DNA from: an uncultured Massilia sp.
GTDB taxonomy: Bacteria; Pseudomonadota; Gammaproteobacteria; Burkholderiales; Burkholderiaceae
Direction of reading: 5' to 3'
Length of the DNA stretch: 64,000 bases
Assembly (NCBI GenBank): GCA_946481275.1
Contig: CAMLMV010000008.1
Coordinates: 1 to 64,000 of the forward strand
The notes beneath the pieces are model-generated. The model saw nothing but the letters and a program-made list of their open reading frames with translations. It ran no database searches and had not been told where the DNA came from. The stretch's first letter is position 1; each line of letters opens with the position of its first letter. Both the position numbers and the translations under genes were made by a program. Positions 15,115 to 23,176 of this stretch are shown here, one piece after another.

Positions 15115-15786
15115 TCAGTCGTCCAGCGGCCGGACGATCTCCGGGCCGTCCGCGCCCGCGCGGTTCACGGCGGTGCTGACCTTGTACCATTCGAAGACAT
15201 CGGCGGGCACGGCCGCGTGGCGCGCCAGTTCGATGGCCTGCTGGGGCGACAGGCCCGGATCGAGCCACAGTTTCGCGTCTTCCGCCTCCAGCACGACGGG
15301 ACGGCGGTCGTGGATGTCGAGCATGCCGCCGGACGCGTCATCCGTGACGATGACGAAGCCGGCCTCGGCCCGGTTCTCCTCGAACGGTCCGAAATTGGCG
15401 ACGGCCAGCATGAACAGCGGGGCGTGGTCCTTGCGGTGGATGTGCCAGGGCTGCTTGTGGCCTTTTTCTCCCGTCCACTCGTACCAGCCCTCGGCCGGGA
15501 CGATGCCACGCCCGTTCTTGACGAGCCGCGACCAGTAGCGGTTGGCCAGCTTTTCCAGCCGGGCATTGATGACGATGGGCACTTTACCTTCGGCCCATTT
15601 CGCGCGGTAACTCCAGAACACGTCGTCCACGCGGTGCTCGCCGTCCTGCACGTGCATGACGGGGCGGTAGGTACCCGGCGCCGCGTTCGTCGTCGGCCTC
15701 GACTCGCTGTCGAACACGGCGTCGGTCCAGCCGATCAGGTTGGCGTAATGGCGCGCGGTCTGGCTTTGGTCAAATCGTCCACACAT
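15115..15786 (-). CDS. yedK: SOS response-associated peptidase (SRAP/HMCES, YedK)
   Basis: A 223-residue SRAP protein. The catalytic Cys2 follows the initiator Met (MCGRFDQ). Asn in INARLEKL, Glu in VPAEGWYEW and His in DIHDRRPV complete the active site. These enzymes crosslink covalently to abasic sites in single-stranded DNA and protect them. The usual H-x-R-M-P is HDRRP here, a conservative change. Length is as expected. No LexA box is seen upstream. It is a single gene; the 58 nt upstream separate it from the monooxygenase-like gene on the same strand. Confidence 0.92.
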   Translation of the reverse strand: MCGRFDQSQTARHYANLIGWTDAVFDSESRPTTNAAPGTYRPVMHVQDGEHRVDDVFWSYRAKWAEGKVPIVINARLEKLANRYWSRLVKNGRGIVPAEGWYEWTGEKGHKQPWHIHRKDHAPLFMLAVANFGPFEENRAEAGFVIVTDDASGGMLDIHDRRPVVLEAEDAKLWLDPGLSPQQAIELARHAAVPADVFEWYKVSTAVNRAGADGPEIVRPLDD

Positions 15787-15844
15787 GGGACGATGGTAGC
15801 GCAGATGGGAGACGACGGTCGTCCGTTAGCGTGCGCCGCTCCGG

Positions 15845-16156
15845 TCAGTCCGGCAGGCCTGGCGCGGGCAGGCCCTGGCCGGCGACGGGGCGCGTCTCGA
15901 AGCGCTCTCCGAAACCGGCGATCAGCGGCCGCGCTTTTGCGATGGCGGCCTGCACGGCGGGCAGCGCCAGCGACGCCTTGTGGCTGTGCTGGCTGTCCCA
16001 CACTTCCGTGACCCAGATGGCGTCCGGGTCGGCGGCGTCGTGCGCGATGACGTAGCTGATGCAGCCCGGCATGTCCGTCGTGCCGTGGGCGAGGATGGCC
16101 GTCAGCGTGTCGCGCTGGCCTGGTGTGCAAAGGATCTTGCCGATCAATCCGTACAT
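15845..16156 (-). CDS. Antibiotic biosynthesis monooxygenase-type protein (YgiN-like)
   Basis: A 103-residue protein of the ABM dimeric alpha-beta barrel fold. MYGLIGKILCTPGQRD is the first strand and helix; PGCISYVIAHDAADPDAIWVTEVW shows the typical C-x-x-Y-x-[IV] then W-x-x-E-V-W pattern. Relatives oxidise quinols or polyketides without cofactors. The substrate is unknown. It lies 15 nt after the acyltransferase gene on the same strand, suggesting an operon of the two. Confidence 0.8.
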   Translation of the reverse strand: MYGLIGKILCTPGQRDTLTAILAHGTTDMPGCISYVIAHDAADPDAIWVTEVWDSQHSHKASLALPAVQAAIAKARPLIAGFGERFETRPVAGQGLPAPGLPD

Positions 16157-16171
16157 GATGCGTCCCTCGAT

Positions 16172-17221
16172 TTAAGCGACGAGGCGGCGCGTGGGCGCGA
16201 ACCGCCACAACAACCCCGTCAGCGCCAGCGACAGCGCGAAGACGAGGGCGACGACGATGATATCCCAGCCAGGGACGGCGTGCAGCGGCGAATCCGGGCG
16301 CGCGAGCAGGTCGACGAACAGGAAGTGCGACGCATAAATGCCCAGCACGAGCGGACCGAGCCCCGCGAGGCGGGGAAAACGCAGCGGCGCCGGATCGGAC
16401 AGCGCCAGCATCGTCATGCCCAGCCCGTAAAGATATGTGCCGAGCACGAAATCCTGGGCCATGTTCGTGCCCCAATGCGCGTGCAGCCAGGCCACCTCGG
16501 CCAGCTGCAGGGCGAGTCCGCCCAGCGCCAGCGCGGGGCCGAGCCGGCGCCAGGACGGCCGGGGACCCGCGCGCCGCAGCCGGATCCCGGTGACGAACAT
16601 GATCAGGCTGAAGCACAGGCCGTTGCGGACATTGACGTGCGTATGGAAGCCGATGGGCGTGTCGGCATACGCCTTCCCGGCGAGGCCGACGGCGTACAGC
16701 ACGATGGCGAGCACGACGAGGGTGCGCTCCCGCCCCCGCGCGAGCAGGGCGCCGCTGACGAGGGCCGCCAGCGCCAGCGCCGGCAGGAACCACAGGTGGA
16801 CCTTGGTGCCCTGGAGCAGGAGGGTGGGCAGGCCGGGGAGGGGACGCATGGCCGCCTGCCAGCCCACCGCCGCGACCGTGATGAGGAAATAGATCACGGA
16901 CCATGCGACGAACAGCACGAGCACGCGCCGGGCGAGGGCGGCGCCGGCCGTCCAGCACGCGGCGCGGTCCCGGCAGCGGCCCGCCCAAAAATAGCCGGAC
17001 AACATGAAGAACAGGGGCACGGCGAAGCGCTCCAGCTGGTCGAGCACCGTGCGGACGTCGACGCGCAGCCCGACCGCATCCGGGCCAGTGTGCGGCGCCG
17101 TGTGCAGGGCGATGACGGCGGCGATCGCAAGGACCCGGAAGACGTCGACGGACTGGATCCGTTTCGTGGCTGTGCTACTCCCGGTATGCCTGCTTTGCGG
17201 CGCGTGTTGTTTCTGCGTCAT
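16172..17221 (-). CDS. Acyltransferase 3 family membrane protein
   Basis: A 349-residue polytopic protein with about ten helices. The first reads RIQSVDVFRVLAIAAVIALH, with the family His at the end, followed by FAVPLFFMLSGYFW, both typical of acyltransferase family 3. These enzymes O-acylate surface sugars, peptidoglycan or lipids across the cytoplasmic membrane. The ATG at 17221 (MTQKQHAP) is preferred over a GTG further upstream at 17293, because the sequence between looks like an AT-rich promoter rather than protein; the ribosome binding site is weak (GAAGA), so the start is uncertain. Divergent from the diguanylate cyclase gene. Confidence 0.85.
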   Translation of the reverse strand: MTQKQHAPQSRHTGSSTATKRIQSVDVFRVLAIAAVIALHTAPHTGPDAVGLRVDVRTVLDQLERFAVPLFFMLSGYFWAGRCRDRAACWTAGAALARRVLVLFVAWSVIYFLITVAAVGWQAAMRPLPGLPTLLLQGTKVHLWFLPALALAALVSGALLARGRERTLVVLAIVLYAVGLAGKAYADTPIGFHTHVNVRNGLCFSLIMFVTGIRLRRAGPRPSWRRLGPALALGGLALQLAEVAWLHAHWGTNMAQDFVLGTYLYGLGMTMLALSDPAPLRFPRLAGLGPLVLGIYASHFLFVDLLARPDSPLHAVPGWDIIVVALVFALSLALTGLLWRFAPTRRLVA

Positions 17222-17406
17222 CGTGGTTGGCTTTTCTTCACTGATTTTGCCAAAAATCCGGCAAATTGTTCCTTCTTGGCAAGATTTTGTCACTCAAATT
17301 TGCTAAACTCGGGTTTTATTTCCACCGCGCAATTTCGCGCGTCTTTCCCGGCAATCGTGCCATTCTCGACAGTGTTGCACGGCCAGTCCATCCAGCCCGT
17401 TCCGAT

Positions 17407-18582
17407 TTGAGCGCCTTACTTTTACTGTTCGTCACCATCGCACTGTCCGCGATCATGCTCATGGTCTTGCGTTCGCTCGCCCGCAGCGACGTGGTGGGCG
17501 TGCGCGAGTGGACGGGCGCGAACGTCCTGGCCATCGCGGCGCTGCTGTTGTTCGCCGGCCGTGGACGGATTCCGGATGTGCTGTCCATCGACGTTGCGAA
17601 CCTGCTGTTCCTGGGCGCGCCCGCGCTGATGCATGCCGGCTTCGAGCGGCACCTCGGCCGCCCGGCCCCGTACCGCGCGCTCGCCGCGCTGGTGACCACG
17701 TCGACCGTGGCGCTGGGCGTTTTCCACTACGGGGTGGACGCGATGGCGGTGCGCGTCGCGCTCTCGTCGCTGTTCCACGGCGTCGTGTGCGTCGCGATCG
17801 CCTTGGGACTGAGGCCGTGGGCACAGCCCGGCGGGGCCCGTTATCCGATCCGCTTCGCGTTCGGCGCCGCACTGACCCTGGCGACGGCCCACGCGGTGCG
17901 CGCGGCGCTGTACGCCTCGCACCACGATGCGCAGGTGACGCTGTTCGATGCGTCGCCCGTCAACCTCGTCTGCTTTGCCCTCGGCACGCTGGCGCTGCCC
18001 GGGCTGACCTTGGGCGCCGTGATGATGGCGAACGCCGGCCTGATCGGCCAGGCCCGGTACGCGGCGGAACACGACCACCTGACGGGCGCCTGGTCGCGCC
18101 GCGCCTTCTTCGGCCGCGCCGGGCGCGCCCACGCGGACGCCGTGCGCACTGGCGGGGCGCTGTCGCTGCTGATGTTCGACGTCGACCACTTCAAGGCCAT
18201 CAACGACACCCATGGACACGCCGTCGGCGACCGTGTGCTGGCCGACCTCGTCGCGCGGACCGGCGCCGTGCTGCGTGGCGGCGCCTGTGCGCGACTGGGC
18301 GGGGAGGAATTCGCCGTGCTGCTGCCGCACTCGGATGCGGATGCGGCTGTTCAGCTCGGGGAAGAATTGCGGCGGGCGCTCGAACGGGCCGGCGTGGCCG
18401 GGGCGAGTGGCGCGGCCGTGCGCTATACCGTCAGTGTGGGCGTGGCCAGTCTCGATGAGGGCGAGTCGCTGGCGAGTCTGCTGCAGCGGGCCGATGCGGC
18501 CCTGTATGCGGCCAAGCGGGGCGGGCGGAACCGGGTGGCCGACGCGCGACGCGTCGTCGAGATGAGCGCCGGGATCGCTTGA
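17407..18582 (+). CDS. Membrane-bound diguanylate cyclase (GGDEF)
   Basis: A protein of about 391 residues. Six or so helices in the N-terminal 210 residues form a membrane sensor. The GGDEF domain follows: EHDHLTGAWSRRAFFG, LLMFDVDHFKAINDTHGH and the active site RLGGEEFAVLLP, ending ADAALYAAKRGGRNRV. It makes c-di-GMP from two GTP. No RxxD inhibitory site is seen five residues before GGEEF, so product feedback may be absent. The start is uncertain: TTG at 17407 gives a complete first helix, while ATG codons at 17455 and 17461 would cut it. No good ribosome binding site is seen. Neighbours are unrelated. Confidence 0.88.
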   Translation: MSALLLLFVTIALSAIMLMVLRSLARSDVVGVREWTGANVLAIAALLLFAGRGRIPDVLSIDVANLLFLGAPALMHAGFERHLGRPAPYRALAALVTTSTVALGVFHYGVDAMAVRVALSSLFHGVVCVAIALGLRPWAQPGGARYPIRFAFGAALTLATAHAVRAALYASHHDAQVTLFDASPVNLVCFALGTLALPGLTLGAVMMANAGLIGQARYAAEHDHLTGAWSRRAFFGRAGRAHADAVRTGGALSLLMFDVDHFKAINDTHGHAVGDRVLADLVARTGAVLRGGACARLGGEEFAVLLPHSDADAAVQLGEELRRALERAGVAGASGAAVRYTVSVGVASLDEGESLASLLQRADAALYAAKRGGRNRVADARRVVEMSAGIA

Positions 18583-18617
18583 ACCGTCATGCTTGACGGA
18601 TCGGGCAAGGGCGAGGC

Positions 18618-19034
18618 TTGCTGCGCCGGTACGTCGAGATCAGCGGGTGGGACCCGCACAAAGGACCGTTTCCGCTGCCGCCTCGGCCACTGGGCTTGTC
18701 GAGGGCGGCGCACGATGCATTGTTGGCGGCCGCAGGCTACACGAAGCGGGATGGCGCATGGCGCAACGAACGCGGGCGCGCGATCGACCCGGCGTTCACG
18801 ACGGCCCGGCTTGGCGGCAAGGCGGTACGGCAGGTTGTTGTGGCGAGTGTCGACGCCGTGTGTTATGGCCGGGCGGAGCGCCGCAACACGGTGCTGCAAC
18901 AGACGGGCACGACGTGGACGCCGCTGACCGAACTGACCGGCATACTCGGTGTCGGCTCGTCGAGGACGCATGGCTGTCACGATCTGGTTCTCGGCGGACC
19001 AGGTTATTGCGGCAGCACAGTCATCGATAACTGA
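18618..19034 (+). CDS. Hypothetical protein (138 aa)
   Basis: A frame opening at TTG 18618, 35 nt after the diguanylate cyclase. The protein reads LRRYVEISGWDPHKGP, then a segment GYTKRDGAWRNERGRAID and VLQQTGTTWTPLTELTG, ending with a Cys pair (HGCHD, GYCGST). It has gene-like composition but no recognised family. A weak GGGCGAGG precedes the start. It borders the island remnant that begins at 19363, so it may be a truncated gene. No signal peptide is visible with this start. Confidence 0.4.
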   Translation: MLRRYVEISGWDPHKGPFPLPPRPLGLSRAAHDALLAAAGYTKRDGAWRNERGRAIDPAFTTARLGGKAVRQVVVASVDAVCYGRAERRNTVLQQTGTTWTPLTELTGILGVGSSRTHGCHDLVLGGPGYCGSTVIDN

Positions 19035-19362
19035 AAGTAGCTACTCTGCATAGTCTAATGCGAAGACGACAATAATGTTGTTCTGTCGAGGCCAGGTCGG
19101 ACGGTCACCGTCGGCATGTTCGAGGGCTGCCTTGCCGTTCAGTTTGACGGTATTTACAAAGGTATCTGTGAGTACCGGCTCGCGTCCGCTCAGTCGTGTG
19201 ACGGAATACGACTTTACTCGGTTGGCGCATATCGTCACGGATACCATCAAAGGTCTGCGCTGGTCAGCGCTGACCTGAGACAACTTGAACAATAAGAACC
19301 TGCAACGTCATGGGGAAGGCGACAGGTTTGCGAATGGTAGGGAAGTCCAGAAGATAAACCGA
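19035..19362. other. Weakly coding region before the tRNA-Leu remnant
   Basis: No convincing gene is seen. A minus-strand frame at 19041-19292 (83 codons, ending NNIIVVFALDYAE) has protein-like composition but no ribosome binding site, start or family. It may be a gene fragment. Base composition drops here compared with the flanks. Confidence 0.35.
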
Positions 19363-19420
19363 TGGTTCCCGGAGTCGGGATCGACCCGGCACGCCATTGC
19401 TGGCACCGGATTTTAAGTCC
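19363..19420. repeat. Partial copy of the tRNA-Leu 3' half (candidate att site)
   Basis: These 58 nt match bases 21811-21868 of the tRNA-Leu(UAA) gene at 53 positions by direct reading, in the same orientation. The match runs from the encoded CCA end through the T-arm and variable region into the anticodon loop, then stops. A 3'-end copy of a tRNA gene at the far edge of inserted DNA is the mark of integrase-mediated insertion at a tRNA gene. The copy cannot fold as a full tRNA because the 5' half is missing. Confidence 0.75.
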
Positions 19421-19772
19421 GTCGAAAGTTCAAAATCAAAACCTTAGCCCTCGAAATGCGTTCCGCAAAAGTAAGGATCAGGCGGCCTTATCTTCCCTAT
19501 GAGGCGAAGATATAGATCGCCGCAGGCCTGTACCCGAAGCGAATCCTGGCAATCTGAACGAATGCTAAGAAAGACGGTGGCGGTTGGCGGACAGAGGAAT
19601 TTTTAAGAGGAGTCATCTGAATTACTTTCTCGACAAGTTAAGGGGATTCGTCTATAAAGAATGTGCAGTCCACTTTGAAATGATGTAAAGAGCGAGCTGA
19701 AGCAATCGGGTTTTTGTTTCTCTGAAAATATTTTCGTTCTTAAGTAAGCGTACATTCAAGTTGGAGGTTGTG
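19421..19772. other. Non-coding left part of the island
   Basis: About 350 nt without a supported gene. Short frames such as one reading RIRRPYLPYEAKI around 19475-19517 may be remnants of a lost gene. The last 60 nt before 19773 are AT-rich and should contain the promoter and the GGAGG ribosome binding site (19763-19767) of the secreted-protein gene. Confidence 0.4.
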
Positions 19773-21062
19773 ATGCGTAAAACGTTCGCGGGGATCACTT
19801 TTTTATCTGCATTGATGTTGATACAGAATATGGCTCGCGCAGCTGAAGAAGATAAATGTGGCGACGCTCTTCGACCTACCATTGAATCGGGGGCGGAATC
19901 ATATGCTGCCATTCGATCTTATATGCTTAACTACGCGGAATATGAATACACACGACTTAAAAACATGAAGTCAAGCGATCTTTCAGTAGATGTCGGTTAC
20001 AAGGCTTTTAGTTTTGAGTTGGATAATTCCAGCAGCAGTTCGGATTTTCGCGAAAAGATAACGAATCGAATAAAAAACGAAGTCTCCTCGAGTTCGCTTG
20101 ATGCCGTAAAGTCATTTTATAAAACGGTTCTAACCCCGGCCCAAGTAGAGGAATGGGGCCGATGTATGGAGCAAACCGCAGGACAGAAGGGGCGAGTGCT
20201 TCTGTCATCAAATTATCCTATCGACGCAACTGGGATCCCGGTTACAGTTACATGGCGGTCGCCTAAATTCAAGAGTCGTGGAGTTATGACACTGTCGGCG
20301 CGCAATGCGCTGATCGATTACGGCAAAGCCATCAAAGGGAAGTCGCAAGGGCGTGTCAGTATGGTTGACGGTCAATCCATTACCTTTTTTTTAATACCTA
20401 GGGATGTAAATTCTAGAGTAATGGTATCGGCAAATTTCACAGGTATGAGTAATATAGATGACGACCTTGTTCTGGAGCCGAGAAATAGGATTGAAGAAAA
20501 AGACAAAAGAATTGAAGGCGCAGGTGCAAAATCGAGAAGAAAAATTTCGGTAGAAATGACGGGGTTTTCTTTTGGTGGCGACACCCGGCGTGCCAAGCAC
20601 TTAACCTGTCCCAACGATATGGTGGTAAGGCCATCGAGCGGCCAATGTATTTATTCCGGAAATGGGGTTAGCGCCATAAAGACCTCTGCTCCTTTGGGGG
20701 CCCATACTTGGGAGTGCGAATGGCGGGAGTTCCAGACAGGCAATGCTGGGTTGGCTGTGCGCGCAATATGCGAGGACCCGGATAGCCCGCTTTCTTATAA
20801 GGAGGTTGAGCATGTTGCAGTTAAGTACACGGTGCAAGCTGGCCCAAATGACAATCGCATGCAGAAGGAATTGACTTGTCCCGCGCAAAAAGTAATTGTT
20901 CCGGGTTCGGGCGCTTGTCTTCGCACAGCTGACGCTTTCGGAGAAGTCGCGTTCAGCGGCCAAATAGGGACTGATAAGTGGGTCTGTACATATTCTCAGC
21001 CGCAACCGGAAGGTGTGGGTATGTGGGTAGAGGCAGATTGTGCCAAGCGCACGCAGAAGTAG
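19773..21062 (+). CDS. Secreted Cys-rich protein of unknown function, with C-terminal tandem repeat
   Basis: A 429-residue exported protein. The start at 19773 has GGAGG five bases upstream and gives the signal peptide MRKTFAGITFLSALMLIQNMARA. An N-terminal half of about 240 residues is unassigned. The C-terminal half holds two similar units of about 70 residues: LTCPNDMVVRPSSGQCIYSG ending in a WECEW and AICED, and LTCPAQKVIVPGSGACLRTA ending in WVCTY and ADCAK. Each unit has four Cys, probably two disulfides. Codon use is AT-rich, unlike neighbouring genes, pointing to horizontal acquisition. No family is recognised; a secreted binding or adhesion role is only a guess. Confidence 0.75.
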   Translation: MRKTFAGITFLSALMLIQNMARAAEEDKCGDALRPTIESGAESYAAIRSYMLNYAEYEYTRLKNMKSSDLSVDVGYKAFSFELDNSSSSSDFREKITNRIKNEVSSSSLDAVKSFYKTVLTPAQVEEWGRCMEQTAGQKGRVLLSSNYPIDATGIPVTVTWRSPKFKSRGVMTLSARNALIDYGKAIKGKSQGRVSMVDGQSITFFLIPRDVNSRVMVSANFTGMSNIDDDLVLEPRNRIEEKDKRIEGAGAKSRRKISVEMTGFSFGGDTRRAKHLTCPNDMVVRPSSGQCIYSGNGVSAIKTSAPLGAHTWECEWREFQTGNAGLAVRAICEDPDSPLSYKEVEHVAVKYTVQAGPNDNRMQKELTCPAQKVIVPGSGACLRTADAFGEVAFSGQIGTDKWVCTYSQPQPEGVGMWVEADCAKRTQK

Positions 21063-21810
21063 CTGTAGAGCAGTGTTGTAACGTCGCGTGTTCAGACGCC
21101 ATCCTCGTTCGATCATAGCGCTACTTATATAAGCGCGGTATCTTGCAATTCGAAAGGTCGGATAGGCAAGAATACTGACCTTCAAATGGTAAGTTGGCTC
21201 TACTTTGCGAAAGAGCAAGCAATGTTCGTCGAATATTGCCCGGATCGTTTAACACCCGCCCGGCTGAGGCTCACGAAGTTCAAGGCTACCTATTTGAGGA
21301 TGCGCTAGCGCAGACCAGGTTTGTCGCCGACCCTTACCTGCGGCGTGTACGAAATGTCTCTGACCGCCCGATAAGTGGCACAGGGATGAGGGTAGCGCCG
21401 ATCCCATATAAGTGTGCAGCGTCAGAGAAAGGTTGCGTTGGCGCGGCCGACGCTTCCACGGCCGCGAGATTTAGTATAGCTCAGGGGGCGCGGCAAGCTC
21501 GTCGTCGCAGTATGCGGCGGGCGGCCAAAGGCAAAAATTTACGAGCCTACCGATCAGCAAAGTTGGCCGCTCATCCCGGGTTTCAGAGTCTTCGGCTTGT
21601 CACCATGACCGCGACAGGGATGCTTTTGGACGGTACGGAGCGAGGGCCGGATGGCTCAGAGTACGTTAAGGAATGGTCGGTGAGGGTGATCAGCGCCGCC
21701 GCTTAAGCAAACGCACCGCGAATTGAATTTCGCGGAACTACTTCGATTTTGCGGAACTAAGACGACGCTAAATCGAAGTGTCCACTACGCGGGAGAGCCG
21801 CATGGGCACT
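21063..21810. other. Gene-poor right part of the island, with repeats near the tRNA
   Basis: About 750 nt with no firm gene. A 40-codon frame at 21186-21308 (starts MVSWLYFAKEQAMF) and a 170-codon frame ending at 21706 lack family matches or good ribosome binding sites; both may be remnants. Near the tRNA end there are two inverted repeats: CCGCGAA / TTCGCGG at 21716-21735 and the 10-base arms ACTTCGATTT / AAATCGAAGT at 21740-21749 and 21770-21779, plus the direct repeat GCGGAACTA at 21732 and 21751. These could be recombinase arm sites or a hairpin. Confidence 0.45.
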
Positions 21811-21897
21811 TGGTGCCCGGAGCCGGGATCGAACCGGCACGCCATCGCTGGCACGGGATTTTAAGTCCCGGGTGTCTACCAGTTTCACCATCCGGGC
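21811..21897 (-). tRNA. tRNA-Leu (anticodon UAA)
   Basis: An 87-nt tRNA on the minus strand with encoded CCA (21811-21813 on the plus strand reads tgg). The acceptor arms GCCCGGA and TCCGGGC pair. The D-arm contains GGTAGACAC, the anticodon loop reads CTTAAAA with anticodon TAA, a long variable arm marks a class II tRNA, and the T-arm is GGTTCGATCC. It reads UUA codons. Its 3' half is duplicated at 19363-19420, so it served as an integration site. Confidence 0.95.
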
Positions 21898-21935
21898 AGC
21901 GGGCAGGATTCTAGCACAGCCAGACCCGTTCAGGG

Positions 21936-22205
21936 TCAAAAATGCAATGTTGGCTTGTCCGCGCCCGGCCACCGATGGGCCGACCCGAAGGGCCGCACGA
22001 GCGCTGCGGCAGCCGCCACCAGCACGTGCGGCGGACGCGGCCCCAGCCGCCGTCCCGCAGGGCGCGTCAGCACACGCAGCGCAACGTCGAACGGCACCCC
22101 ATCCTCGTGCAGCAGGCGCGCGGCGTGCGCGATGCCGTGTTGGGGGCTGCCGTTCAATACGGCATCGATGAACATGGCGGATATACGGTCATGGCGGCGA
22201 TTCAT
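21936..22205 (-). CDS. Small hypothetical protein (89 aa)
   Basis: Starts MNRRHDRISAMFIDAVLNG with an AGGGAG ribosome binding site seven bases upstream. The protein has a central helical part (ARLLHEDGVPFDVALRVL) and a basic tail. A longer frame upstream is possible, but this ATG has the better signal. No family is recognised and no membrane segment is seen. It is oriented toward the tRNA and divergent from the ParB-like gene. Confidence 0.55.
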   Translation of the reverse strand: MNRRHDRISAMFIDAVLNGSPQHGIAHAARLLHEDGVPFDVALRVLTRPAGRRLGPRPPHVLVAAAAALVRPFGSAHRWPGADKPTLHF

Positions 22206-22353
22206 CGTGCGCTCCCTGGTGGCTGAGACCGTTTCATTGTGCGCCGATCCGGCGAAAGTTTCCATTCAACATGCATGACGCGTGCCGCCCGGCGGCGCAT
22301 GGTGTAGCATGCGGGGCGATACGCCCGCGGCCGCCGTTGCCGCGGCAGGAAAC

Positions 22354-23163
22354 ATGCAAGGACAGACTTTGAATATCACGATCAACGAGGAACTCCGCTC
22401 TTTCATCGATCCCCTCACACCCGTCGAATACGCGGCGCTCGAGCGCAGCCTGCTGGCCGACGGCTGCCGCGACGCGCTCGTGCTGTGGCGCGACGTCCTG
22501 ATCGACGGGCATAACCGCTACGACATCTGCACGAAGCACGGCATCCCGTTCCGCACGGTCAACAACAACAAGTTCGACTCGCTCGAAGACGTCATGCTGT
22601 GGGTCATCGACAATAATCTCGCGCGCCGCAGCGTGTCCGACTTCCAGCGCGGCATGCTTGCGCTGCGCAAGAAGGAAATCGTCGCCGCGCGCGCCGCCCA
22701 GCGCGCCGCCGAGGCACCGCCGGAACAGGCGGTGCAGGAACCCGCCGACGACCCGGCCGATCCGCCGTGGAGCACGCGCGAGGACGTCGCGAAGGCGGCG
22801 CGCGTGTCGGCCAATACGCTGAGCCAGATCGAGCGCATCCGCAAGACGGCCGCGCCGGAACTGGTCGACGCCGTGCGCAGCGGCACGATTTCCGTCAGCG
22901 CCGCCGCCAGCGTCGCGTCGCTGCCGCCGGAAGCGCAGGTCGCCGCCGTCGCCGGCGGGCGCAAGGAGCTGCAGCAGGCCGCGCGCCAGGTGCGCGAACA
23001 GAAGGCCGGCGCCAAGCCGAAAAAGGAAACCGTGCCCGATTCGCCGGAAGACCAGGTGAAGGCCTTGCGGGCCCAGGTCGGCGAACTGAAGGATCGCGTG
23101 GCGACGCTGATGACGGAAAACGAAGTGCTGCGCCAGAAGCTCGCCGCGCTCGGCGGCGCCTGA
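22354..23163 (+). CDS. ParB-like N-terminal domain protein
   Basis: A 269-residue protein starting MQGQTLNITINEEL after an AGGAAAC ribosome binding site. The ParB/sulfiredoxin-like region covers about residues 10-75 (LTPVEYAALERSLLADG, DALVLWRDVLIDGHNRYDI). A helix-turn-helix-like stretch follows around residues 145-190 (AARVSANTLSQIERI). The C-terminus is a coiled coil (PEDQVKALRAQVGELKDR, LMTENEVLRQKLAALG). Such proteins are usually DNA-binding regulators or replication/partition relatives rather than true ParB, and no parA gene or parS cluster is visible. It is 13 nt upstream of the acylase gene on the same strand. Confidence 0.8.
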   Translation: MQGQTLNITINEELRSFIDPLTPVEYAALERSLLADGCRDALVLWRDVLIDGHNRYDICTKHGIPFRTVNNNKFDSLEDVMLWVIDNNLARRSVSDFQRGMLALRKKEIVAARAAQRAAEAPPEQAVQEPADDPADPPWSTREDVAKAARVSANTLSQIERIRKTAAPELVDAVRSGTISVSAAASVASLPPEAQVAAVAGGRKELQQAARQVREQKAGAKPKKETVPDSPEDQVKALRAQVGELKDRVATLMTENEVLRQKLAALGGA

Positions 23164-23176
23164 TCGGGGAGTTCCC

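Larger units (their letters stand above)
19363..21868. mobile_element. Small AT-rich genomic island at tRNA-Leu(UAA)
   Basis: About 2.5 kb lie between the partial tRNA copy at 19363-19420 and the intact tRNA-Leu gene. The DNA lies downstream of the tRNA 3' end, the side where tRNA-targeting integrases insert. It is visibly AT-richer than the flanks and contains one secreted-protein gene (19773-21062) and mostly non-coding sequence. No integrase, excisionase or transposase is recognisable, so it appears to be a decayed or deleted remnant. The assignment rests on the repeat, composition and position. Confidence 0.6.

Noticed and set aside
15787..15844. LexA box before the SRAP gene
   Set aside because: No CTG-N10-CAG type palindrome is visible in the short upstream region.
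19363..19420. Second functional tRNA-Leu
   Set aside because: The 5' acceptor arm, D-arm and half the anticodon stem are missing, and five bases differ from the intact gene.
21194..21706. 170-codon frame after the secreted-protein gene
   Set aside because: No ribosome binding site, mixed composition and no recognisable motif; treated as non-coding remnant.
19363..21868. Integrase or transposase inside the island
   Set aside because: No frame shows tyrosine or serine recombinase motifs or a DDE pattern. Only short frames are present besides the secreted-protein gene.
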